From contig JAAOMT010000468.1 of NCBI GenBank assembly GCA_016748015.1, positions 350,998 to 414,997 on the forward strand: a DNA stretch of 64,000 nucleotides. The letters run 5' to 3'. The position numbers and the translations under genes are program-made. The DNA comes from Geosiphon pyriformis. Its lineage: Eukaryota > Glomeromycota > Glomeromycetes > Archaeosporales > Geosiphonaceae. Positions 39,000-49,108 of the stretch are shown here, in pieces; the stretch's first letter is position 1, and the number at the start of each line of letters is the position of its first letter. The notes beneath the pieces are model-generated. The model was given only the letters and a program-made list of their open reading frames with translations. It was not told where the DNA came from and ran no database searches.

Positions 39000-40610
39000 C
39001 TACATTATAGTGCAGCGACGTGGTTTCTTGGCGTCATTTGTTTTCTCTCCTTTTTCAATTTCACGTAATTGTGATATTGCTTTTTCCCCAATGGCACCGC
39101 CTCTCTGTATAGCTTGGACATAGTATTCTTTTGCAAGATTTAAATCTTGTTTTACGCCGTGTCCCTCATGATACATTCGACCCAAGTTTGCCTATAGTAT
39201 TAACTTTGAAATCATATTTCAATTCCAGTCATAAAAACTGTTCATTCATATTTGTTCCTTGCCTGGGCCAATTGAAATCCTTGGAACGCTGCCATCTTCC
39301 AATATTCGGCAGCTCGGCTGATGTTTTTTTCTACGCCTTTCCCTTTTACATACCGTTCTCCCACATTATATTGTGCTTCTGGTAAACCTATAAATCATTT
39401 GGGGCGAAGTATGTAAGATGAAAAAAGTTCTAAATAATTCATAAAAAAGTGTAACCTTTTTGAGCTGCAGCTTCAAAATGTTTGAAAGCGAGTTCTTGGT
39501 CTGGCTTGTTGTCTAATGTAGGATATACAGTACTGGCATACACTCCTAGCATGAAGATAGACTCCCGATTACCTATAAATCATTTTATAGTTAGAGTGAA
39601 ATATTAGTCAAAATTGAAAGCAATTCTGAAAAAATACCTCCAGCAGCTCCTTTTTCAAAACACTCTAAAGCTTTCTTGTGATTTTGCTGGATACCAGTTC
39701 CCATCCTGTACATTTTACCTGTCATCAGCATCAACCGTATCAAACGTTAAGATCATAAAATTGAAATACAAGAGAACTTGATGTATACCGAGTTCGGTCC
39801 AAGCTGCAGCTTGACCGCCTTGAGCTGCTAATTCATAAAGCTGTCTTGCGGATTCGTAGTCTCGTTTTGAATTAATTAATATGGACGCCAAATTAATTTG
39901 CGCGTAAGGATGCCCTTTCCGAGCTAGATTTGTAAGGATGGATTCGCCTTCATCCGTGTTCTTTGGTATCCCTTTAAAACCTTGAATCAACATGTTCGCA
40001 TAGTTAAACCCAGCGTTATCATCACCATTTTCCATAGCGATTTTGTATAGCGCCAAAGATACCAGAGCACCACCTTAAGCAAATAAGATGAAAAATAAAT
40101 GGTTCAAAGATCATAGAATCTCAGAACTGGATTCACTACCTTTGCTTGTCTTCAGGACTAAATCACCGAGAGATTTGATCTCTTGCAAATTGGAGCCTGC
40201 CACTGTATGATGGGTAAGAGCCCGAATGAATAGAAGAGAAAAAGATGTTTAAAAAAGAAAAAATCAAACCAATATACAAGAAAACCCAAATTGACTCACA
40301 TTCGAACACACGTTCTTCACTGTTTTTTCTTGTTTCAGGATCTTGGCTCATTACAATTTTGTCAAAAGTCAATTTAATTATTTCCTTTTGTGTCTCCAAG
40401 GGAACCTTCATAAATTTTTGCTTAAATGCCGCTTGAAACTGTTCTTCTGATGGCAATATATCTGATAAAATTTTCCATAGTTAGGTTTCAAATTTGATGA
40501 ACAAGTTCACAGTTTTCAGTTGTAACTACCTTCGTATGATAATTGTGGAACGTTATTGAAGCTTGGCTCAACAACATTATGTACTTTTCTTACTAACAGA
40601 AAAGAATTTA
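39000..40610 (-). CDS. Sel1-repeat protein with C-terminal CaaX box (Skt5/Chs4-like)
   Basis: Multi-exon minus-strand gene. N-terminal exons encode TSERLKEINSFLLVRK, then SYE joined to DILPSEEQFQAAF and LTFDKIVMSQDPETRK. Sel1 repeats follow: ALYKIAMENGDDNAGFNYA, GESILTNLARKGHPYAQINL, ARQLYELAAQGGQAAAWTELG, ALECFEKGAAGG, AFKHFEAAAQKG, the block ending AAEYWKMAAFQG, and LAKEYYVQAIQRGGAIGEKA. It ends KKPRRCTIM, a polybasic patch plus CaaX box. Sel1 repeats with a prenylated tail are the architecture of Skt5/Chs4, which recruits and activates chitin synthase III at the plasma membrane. That assignment rests on architecture and is moderately likely. The first exon and start codon are not resolved; an in-frame stop precedes TSERLKE, so an upstream exon is likely. 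Confidence 0.7.
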
Positions 40611-41070
40611 TTTCCTTGAGTCTTTCACTAGTGGTAATTCACTCTTTTGGCGCACCCCTCATGAGACTCTACCAACATTCTGGATATAAAATCTGCGGTG
40701 CATGACCTCCAAAGAACTTAGTTTCATATGTGGTGGGGTGTATTTTGTGAGCTGGCTAATTCGGAGCCGAACAACACCTGGGAAGACTGAATGGGGACGC
40801 ATATCAGATACAATACAATACGAAGAGCGAAAAATAATTCCCAATTAAACTATATCTGATGCTATTGTTGTAATCAATTTATGCAAGATCATGCTTTCCC
40901 CACATTTTTCATTTTCCTACATCGGGAGGGCATAGATATTTCCGTAACCTTGTGAATAGTGAATGCTAGTATAAAATGCCTAAGATCATTTTTTTGAAAA
41001 TGTTACTGTGTATTTCTGCCATTTTGTCCGCACAACACTCAAAACACAAAGAAACAGTCAAAGTTCCTTT
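40611..41070. other. Divergent promoter region
   Basis: Lies between the Sel1/CaaX gene (minus) and the NIPSNAP gene (plus). It probably holds the unresolved first exon of the former; a 61-codon ORF at 40844-40659 (minus) is a candidate but has no recognisable content. Confidence 0.4.
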
Positions 41071-42752
41071 ATCATGAACATCTCTTTGATTAGCCGAATT
41101 TCAATGGCAAGGTCTTTGCCAACCAGGGGAATTTATCCTTGTTTTTCGCTTCAAACTTGCGACCCAAAGTTATATCTAAGACGAAGTGGCAATTCTCACT
41201 TCACACGTTCCTTGAATTCCACTCCAATAACCTTTTCTGCTAATTCAAAAGACAATGAACGTACCAGTTCCAGTGGCTTTTTCAACACCTCACCACTGGG
41301 TTCTCGAGAACAAACTGGTGATACTAATAATAATAAACCCAAATCAAAGGCTAGCTCAATAGTTCGGAGCATTCTTCATGGTTCTGTCTTGACCAAAGAA
41401 GAAGAGAGACAAACTCACTCAAAACTCGTTGCTCGTGGAAAATACGTTCACGAATTCCAAAGTAAGGTTAATTTTTCAAATTTCAGTGGCTCTATCCTTT
41501 GAGGAATTTTCTGGATTTCAGACGAAATTGAAGGGATAACCTTTCTCCGCAGTAATAACTGAAACTTTATCGTTCTTATCTATAATTTGCATTTCAGAAC
41601 ACAAAGTAAAACCGGATTGTGTTAATGATTATATTCAGTTAATGTGAGCAATCAATTGCAAGTTTTTAAACTTTTCAATTTGTCATCCTTTATTTTAATA
41701 TTTTATTTATAAAAGCTCTCGGCATTTTCCCCGAATAGCCAACGATCCTGCGAATTCCGTACATCTTTCAGGAAGTTGGCAGACTCAAATTGGGGAACTG
41801 GATACTTTTAGTAAGGAATTCATTTTTTGAGACAAATTTCATGCTAAGCCAGCACTTTAATCATAGAATGTATTTTTCAAAGTTCATATCTGGGAATATT
41901 ATGGCTACAAGGGTCTTCAAGAAACCCAAAAGCAACTTGAAAATGATGTGGTGAGACCAATTTCTAAAATGATTCTCTAAACTTTAATACCCCAATTTTC
42001 AGTTAATTTCTCTGTGTCTCATTATTCCTTTAAGAATTATCGAGAATTTACAAAGCAAATAACTTCAATGCTGGAAAGTCGTATGAATCAAATTTGCCTC
42101 GAATTTGCATTCTGGGCTACTAGCCCTCCTGTAGTGCATAATGGGATATATGAATTAAGGACCTATGAATTAAAGGTAACAGAATTCGAACTAAGGCTTC
42201 AGGGAATGGATAGGTTAAAAAAAAGAAATTTGATCGACACTCCTCAATCAAAATTTGTAGCCAGGCCGTTTATTAGAATGGGAGACAAACTGGTAAAAGA
42301 ATTCTTTATAAATTGAACTATTCATTTACTATATGAGCTCTCAGATTTGATCACCTTCGAATTGTATAGGATCAAAGGTTTGGAATGCCGCCGACAATTT
42401 TGTGAACCAGTTGGTGCTTGGTTTTCTCAACTCGGCGCCTTAAATGTTGTTCATCACATGTGGAATTATCCGTGAGTTTTTCTTTCCCTTGATATATGGT
42501 GGTTATATTTTCAACGAGCAATCATTTTACTTTGTTTTTCAGTGATCTCGAGACGCGTAAGACCACTCGTGAACAAGCTTGGGAGGTAGATGGATGGGCT
42601 GAAACTGTCTATAAAACAGGTAATTCTTTAATCTATTCTTATGAAAATTTACCTTTTACCTAACGTAAATATTTTCAATCTTCAAAGTACGCCTGGTTGA
42701 TAGGATGGAAACGGCTATATTAATCCCTTTACCCTTTAGCCCACTTCGATAG
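41071..42752 (+). CDS. NIPSNAP family protein (mitochondrial)
   Basis: Nine exons fit: 41071-41461, 41598-41643, 41716-41810, 41883-41950, 42035-42175, 42261-42292, 42370-42471, 42543-42619 and 42688-42752. All have GT/AG ends and consistent phases. The leader MNISLISRISMARSLPTRG is Arg/Ser-rich without acids, as in mitochondrial presequences. The tandem dimeric ferredoxin-like domains are clear: KVKPDCVNDYIQLI, SGSWQTQIGELDTFIHIWEY, then GIYELRTYELKPGRLLEWE, VGAWFSQLGALNVVHHMWNYP, DGWAETVYKTVRLVDRM and the ending ILIPLPFSPLR, which matches the family terminus. NIPSNAP1/2 proteins act in mitochondrial quality control in animals; the fungal role is not established. Exon 6 is only 32 nt but supplies the conserved PGRLLEWETNW. 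Confidence 0.9.
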
Positions 42753-44281
42753 AATCCCAGATTTATCTGAGCTAACGAGTCAAGTTTTCAGTTATTGTTG
42801 ATTTGGTTTTTTACTAGGCTGAGATGAGATCTTAAATTCCGCGAATCATTATATTTCTATCTTTTTGGGCCTAGCAAATAATTATCTGAATTCTGTGTAT
42901 AATATAATTTATTTGTTGATTGATAAATGGCATATCAAAAATACTGTACTGTTCATATAATTGTTGATCCAAAAATGCTACTATAAAATAATAATGTAAA
43001 TTATCTTTCTTTCTTCCAAATGAACTAACCAATATCAATTCTTTTAGAATGGCTGAGGTAAATTTAAATAAATACTAAGAAACTCTATTTAAATGCTGTG
43101 ATTCAGCTACTATTTACCCGAGCTAGTCAAGACTAACTAAAATGCCACATTATAAACTTTTATCTCAAGCAAACCCACCCCAGAGTTTGCATTATAAATG
43201 CAACACCAGAGATTACCTTTGCCATTTTTTTTTTGCCCATGACCAAGCCTAACTTCACACATCCTGACCGCTTTATCGAAATTTCTGTTCAATCGAGGAG
43301 GCAAAAATAATCCTTTTTGGGACTCAACTCTGAATCGCACGAGAAATCCAAACTCAAACTCTTCTATAACAATAGACATAATTTAAATATCAAAACAGAA
43401 GTTTAAAATTATGGTAAAAATAATTGACCAAACAATAATTTTGAAGTCAAAAGTAATAGAATAAGAATTATTACTACTTTAAAAATTTTGAAGTAAAAGA
43501 TAAAAAAGTTATCATTAAAAATATTAAAATTTCAGTATTATAACTTAATAAATTATTGAAATTTATTTTTCAATAATATTAAAATTTAAAAGACATTAGA
43601 ATTTAATAATTTTAACAAAAATCAATTGAACATAATTTATAATTCAAATAATTGTTATTATTCAAAGTCATAAAAATTATATTCAAATAAATTAATTATT
43701 TGTAAATTAATTATAACATATACTGTTAATATTAAATTGTATAATAATTAGCAATTCCAATTTTGAAAAATATTTGTTATTAATGCAAAATTCAGAATTT
43801 TTTATAATTATTTTTATTAAATTTTCAAAAAACTTAACATATAAAATAATTAAGAAAATAAAAATCATAATAAAAAAATTAGATTAAATTAAATTAAGAA
43901 TTGAAAACTTTTTAATTGAATAATTTAAAACCCAATAATTTTATTACAAAATATAAATAGCAATTAAAATTTAAAAAAATTACCAATATTTATACCACAA
44001 AAAAACTTGAACTGAATATATTATTTTAATATAATAATTTTAATTTGTGTTAATTAAAAAATATTTGTTTCAATTATATTTATTTTAATATTAAAAATTT
44101 GCAAATTTAATTTTTAAATAATTTTAGAGCTGTTACTATCAACCAGAATTTATATTTTAAAAATCATGCAATAAATAAAAATTTCAGTCGTAGGATAAAC
44201 AGAGGAATTTCCAGTTTTAGCGCAAGAAGTGCCTAAAACAAACTCTTCTGGCAAAGATCCAAACTCATAGAAATTTTAATA
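42753..44281. other. AT-rich intergenic region
   Basis: 3' flank of NIPSNAP, then an AT desert (43390-44200), then the promoter of the mannose-6-phosphate isomerase gene. An 80-codon minus-strand ORF at 43379-43137 has an unremarkable sequence and no support. Confidence 0.5.
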
Positions 44282-45811
44282 ATGTCACAAGCAGTAAAGA
44301 ACACTCAGCTGAGAGCAGGTCGTCTGAAATGCGCTGTACAAAGTTATGATTGGGGTAAACCAGGCTTAAGAAGTAAAGTTGCCCAATATGCCGTTACAAC
44401 TCCTGGCGGGTTTGATATTTATGACGAAAAACCATACGCGGAGGTTCATCATATTTAATGCTTGATATTGATTTATTTCGTTTTAAATCTTTAATGAATA
44501 AATCAAACTTTTGGTGGGTTACATAAACATTTAGCTTTGGATGGGAACACATCCAAATGGCCCAAGTTTGCTGGCCGACCAACCAAATACTTCATTAAAA
44601 GATTTGATCTCTCAAAATCCTGATCTTTATCTTTCTTCAAAATTGGCCACTCTCTATGATAATGATTTGCCTTTCTTGTTCAAAGTGTTATCTGTTGAAA
44701 AGGCGTTATCAATTCAAGCACATCCTGATAAAAAGTTAGGAAGGCAACTATATGAAAAGTTTCCTAATCTTTACAAAGGTAAAAAATGTGTACTCTCTTT
44801 TGTGCACAACGAATGCTCAAATATTTTATTAATAATTATAGACCCAAACCATAAACCCGAGATGGCGATAGCTATTACAAAATTTGAGGCGTTATGTGGA
44901 TTCCGTCCTTTAGAAGAAATCAAATCCTCCCTCCTTACCTACCCTCAGTTTAAAATGATTGTAGGAGAGAAAATTGCCCAACGATTTATCGAAACTGTGA
45001 CAAATAGCTCCGATGTTGATCAGAATAAGGTGGTACTTCGAGAAGTTTTTGAGTCTGTTATGAAACGAGAACCAGAAATTGTTTCGAAAAAAGCAAATGA
45101 ATTAGCAGATAGATTACGTGAACAAGCACAAGTTAATCATCGAGATTCTGGGTTGGAATTGGGAAGTATTCCGGAACTGGTAATCAGATTGAATCAACAA
45201 TTTCCTGGAGATGTAGGAATTTTTTGTGTCTTTCTATTGAATTATGTTCTATTGGAGCCGGGCCAAGCGATTTTTTTGGGTGCTAATGAGCCACACGCAT
45301 ATCTTTCTGGAGGTATTTCCCTATAATTTTAATTTAACATCATTCATTTCGAAAAAGATTTTAACTTTTTTCTTCACTAGACTGTGTTGAATGTATGGCA
45401 GCCAGTGATAATGTAGTTCGGGCTGGTCTCACCCCGAAATTCAAAGATGTCAACGTTCTAGTTGACATGCTAACATATCGTTATGGTAGTGCCTCCTCAC
45501 AAATTCTTAAACCTGAGCCTTATGATCCTATCACGTCAAAACACTCTCTTCTCTATAATCCACCCATTGAGGAATTCTCGGTGATCTTAACACAATTATC
45601 ACGAGGTAGTCGGGAGATATTTGTTCCCATTAATGGACCCAGTATTTTGATTGTGACTGAAGGAAAAGGGAGTATTAAAGTTGCTGATTCTATTCAAGGA
45701 GAAACAATAGAGAAGGGGAGTGTTTATTTCGTTGGGGCCGACTCAGATGTGATATTAAGTGCTTCTGAAGAATCAGAAAGCTTTGTGTCTTACCGAGCTT
45801 TTTGTAGATAA
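44282..45811 (+). CDS. PMI40: Type I mannose-6-phosphate isomerase
   Basis: Interconverts fructose-6-phosphate and mannose-6-phosphate in the cytosol, feeding GDP-mannose for glycosylation and wall mannan. Four exons: 44282-44443, 44535-44778, 44842-45312 and 45381-45811. The first donor is GTTCAT, weak but phase-consistent. Family signatures: CAVQSYDWGK near the N terminus, ELWMGTHPNGPS, LFKVLSVEKALSIQAHPDKKLG (key part SIQAHPDK, zinc and substrate site), NHKPEMAIAITKFEALCGFRP (Glu ligand) and [20 protein letters not shown] with NVVRAGLTPK. These hold the zinc ligands Gln, His, Glu, His expected for the enzyme. The C-terminal cupin ends SYRAFCR. About 435 residues, normal for the family. Confidence 0.96.
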
Positions 45812-45947
45812 AAAAAATTTTAGTCGAATAAATATATTAGAAAAGGGATTTTTCTTTAACACTACTTGATAAATAAAAATCTATCCTGTTATCAGATAAT
45901 GACACGTTTTTTCTCTTTTTGTTTCGCATAAAAGATCAACTGAAAAA

Positions 45948-45953
45948 ACGCGT
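45948..45953. promoter_or_regulatory. MluI cell-cycle box 1 (ACGCGT) upstream of CDC45
   Basis: AACGCGTT lies about 140 bp upstream of the CDC45 ATG. ACGCGT is the binding site of the MBF (Mbp1-Swi6) G1/S transcription factor in fungi, and CDC45 is a G1/S gene. Function is inferred. Confidence 0.55.
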
Positions 45954-45981
45954 TCTCCATTGTTCCGAAACATATACAAGC

Positions 45982-45987
45982 ACGCGT
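45982..45987. promoter_or_regulatory. MluI cell-cycle box 2 (ACGCGT) upstream of CDC45
   Basis: A second ACGCGT, 29 bp after the first and about 100 bp upstream of the ATG. Two sites this close in an AT-rich genome are unlikely by chance. Confidence 0.55.
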
Positions 45988-46088
45988 GACGTTATCGTTC
46001 ACAAATTTGACTTTTTATATTCGACTTCGACCAGACTGTCATTAATACCTACCGCTTGTAAATAGTTTCTAAGTCAAAAACCTACAAA

Positions 46089-49000
46089 ATGGTTTACGGA
46101 GGTCGAGCATACAAAGATTTTTTTGACTACCTTAAAGCTAATTCTTTTCTTGGGCTTCCCAGTACAGTCATGTTAGTCGCACCTGAAGCAGATGCTATTT
46201 GTGCCTACAAAATGCTGGACGTGAGTCCTTGAACAAAAATTTGAGCTAACAGTTATTTAACAGTGATATCATAACTTGATATTTTAAATTCACCTCTGCA
46301 AAGATCTTATTTCGCAGCGAAAATATATGTTACCAATGTCTTGCGGTCACTTGTGATCAAGACTTGGTAAAATGTGCAAAGGCTGTGGGTGCTGATGTAG
46401 GTATTTTTCTGGTTTATCAACTTTTTATTTAAGCAAATTCATTTCTAGTTTCTCATCCAAATTGTATTGTTTTCCAGTCAATATATAAAACTATAATTTT
46501 GATTAACTGTGGAGGAAGATCCAACCTTAACATAATATTTAATCTTCGTCGGAACCAACATTTAAAAATATATATAATTGATTCCCATAGACCCTACAAG
46601 TGTGATAATCTTTTCGGCTATGACCAAGTAATTTATGAGAATTATTTCATTAATATTTTTTTTATGTTCCGCCTGCCTAATTGTTTCGCTGTGCTCGTTT
46701 TCATAAGATTACTATCCTTGATGACGAGCCGAATCAGCGCGCTTTGCGCCAACTAAGTGACGCATATTATATGGTTAAAGTGAGACCACTTAATATGATA
46801 CTTTGTTTTAGTTAAATATTTTTGAATCGAGCTTCCTATGCTCAAACAATACTATGTTTTAAAGGTTCGTTCACATGAAAATGGTCCGATTAATGATGGT
46901 GACGGACGGAAGTCCAAACGACAGAAAACAGAAGGGGAGCAGGTAGGACACTTGGGACTCATGGGTTCAGTAAAGTACCTGAAACTATTCAAATTCCATC
47001 GGTTTTAGGAGGTTGGGTTGAATATTCAGACAGATGAAGAAGAAACTCGAAAGCGAAAAGGAGATGCCAAAAAAATAACCGATGATTATGAAAAAAAACC
47101 AGCTTATTACAGCAAGTCGGTAGCCGGTGTGACTTATAGTCTTGCTGGGGAGATATCTAGGACTTTCAATGAAAGACATCCTAATGCTAAAAACCTACTT
47201 TGGTTTGTCCATTTTAATATTTTTCTGTTCAAAACTATATTCTGATATTGAAGTTCTGGTAAAAATATTCATTATGTTTTAGGTTGGCAATGGTTGGGCT
47301 TACAAGTCAATTCATTAGCAATTTGATTGATCAAACACAATACGAGGAGCAGTGGAAGTTTTTTAATGAGCAACTTAAAGTTATAAAGCCAAGTAATGCG
47401 GAAATAAAGCCGATGCACACAATCACCGCAACTAATGGAAGTGATACAGACATTCGAAGCATAATGGAATATCCTTTGAGTCTTTATAATCGCTGTTTAA
47501 TATCTCCCCCTGGAAAACATCTTTAACATCAAATTTAACTAAATTACGTATCGATTTATTCTACTTGGTCACTGGACGCTGTATGACAGCGCAAAAAACT
47601 CGGAATTAATGTTTTCTATAATGAAACTCTATACTGAGAGAGGAGAAGAAAAATGGAAAGAAAAACTGGCCGAGATGGGGTATATATCGTTTTTCTAAAT
47701 GGATGCTATATTAAACTGGGATTTCATGAAATCAATACCCGAGACTAATATAATCTTGCTCAATTCAATTCCAGAATACCATTAAAATCGTGTTCCCGGG
47801 ATTTTATTGCGGTGCGTACCGAAGTGGGCCCTAGATTGAAGGGTAAACTTAAAGAGTTGATCGATGAACATTCCCGAAAAGATATCGAATTTCCTTCTTT
47901 TGCACGGACATTTGGATTCAAGAAAACATTGACTGCAAGTGATATGGCATATACCTTGTCTGCGTTGTTAGAAACACCGAGGGAAAAGGCTGAGAGTCAC
48001 GGATGTCGGATAAACCCATTAGACGAAGATAGTGATCTAGACAACAAGTCATTGTGGAATTTTTATACTGCTTCCGATGCTCTTGACATGTCAAGGTATG
48101 ATTTTCTTTTTGGCGATATCTTTACAATGTTAATTTTATAAACTTTAATATAAATAGGATAGATGAAATCGTAACCGGAATAGAATTATCGAAGAAGATT
48201 CAAGAAGATATTGCCTCGACGTGTAAGAGGCTGCTTAAAACTAGAAATGCCGTTTCAAAAATCCGGAATCAATTATTTTTTGTGGAATTGGATACCGGTC
48301 ATGACTGGCTTGCCCGTCCAAACATGTTACGTAAATTCTCCATGTTCATGGCAAGGGCCTATAAGGTGATTCTTACTCTTAACATTGCCTTCCAACGATG
48401 AATTACACATGTTCCATTTCGATCCTATCAAATTTCAAGTATAACTTTCCCACACTCCATCCCATTAATGATTACAGAAACCCAAAGAACGCAACCTTCC
48501 CATGATCGTGGCTGTCCCTTCAACAGAAACTTCGGAATATTTGATAGCGGGAGTGGTGGCAGGCCAATCAACAAAGTAAGTTGAATTTACTCCATCTTTG
48601 GGGCTCTCAATAGTTCGTCTCCCAAAAATTTGTGATAGGTAATAATGGAAGATTTAAGGCGTGACACAATATATACCGTTCATAACCGCAAACTCATGGG
48701 TGAAAAGTTTATTTTTGGCAGCTCATTCCCCAAACATTTCAATATGAAAATGTGTTTAGGGAATTCTTCTATCCATAAGTTTGGGGTTGTGATAGGTATA
48801 CTAAGCTGTAATCTACCACCCAAGCGTAGCCTTTTAGGGCGAGGCATTTTTGGAAATTACAATCAATTTTATATTGGAAATTATTGGGGCGGCTGGTTGT
48901 TGTCAACGTATATTAATAAAAGTGAAATGACATTTTATTCAGCGACTTCACAGCTTTCTTTCGACTGTTATCAAGAGATCCTCTACTGAAAAACAAGGTT

Positions 49001-49108
49001 CGCTTTCCGACCTTTGACCAAGATATCTTAGTTTTATCACGCGAGGATTACCCAATTTTCAAAAGGGCGATGGAAGCCAGTTTGAGAACACAAAATCAAT
49101 CTCCCTAA
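46089..49108 (+). CDS. CDC45: CDC45 DNA replication initiation factor
   Basis: Cdc45 is the CMG helicase subunit with a DHH-type (RecJ-like) fold. Twelve exons fit: 46089-46220, 46304-46396, 46478-46627, 46708-46779, 46864-46942, 47009-47202, 47283-47468, 47548-47679, 47775-48095, 48158-48365, 48478-48575 and 48943-49108. Motifs in order: YKDFFDYLKANS, VAPEADAICAYKML, IILINCGGRSNL, IYIIDSHRPY, a charged linker (DEEETRKRKGDAKK), LLWLAMVGLTSQFI, EYRFILLGHWTLYDS, FPSFARTFGFKKTLTASDM, FYTASDAL, an ENAVSKIR-like helix, VVAGQSTNDFTAFF and FDQDILVLSREDYPIF. About 560 residues, slightly shorter than the human protein. The intron at 47469-47547 begins ATATCCTTT and ends AC, the minor (U12) class; the others are GT/AG. 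Intron 11 (367 nt) carries a long chance ORF. Confidence 0.93.
47469..47547 (+). other. Predicted U12-type AT-AC intron in CDC45
   Basis: The segment starts ATATCCTTTG, matching the U12 AT-AC donor consensus ATATCCTT, and ends ATTAC. It contains no AG dinucleotide after the first ten bases, so a GT/AG intron is not possible with any acceptor inside it. Removing it joins IMGA-side GA with G to restore IMEYRFILLGHWTLYDS, as conserved in Cdc45. TTTAAC-like branch candidates lie at 47521-47527 and 47534-47539. Confidence 0.75.

Noticed and set aside
43137-43379. 80-codon minus-strand ORF between NIPSNAP and the isomerase
   Set aside because: No recognisable domain, no neighbouring exon and average composition; could be a chance ORF.
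48645-48989. 114-codon ORF starting MEDLRRDTIY near the end of CDC45
   Set aside because: It lies in the last intron (48576-48942). Joining 48575 to 48943 gives the conserved ending STNDFTAFF ... FDQD, so the ORF is chance.
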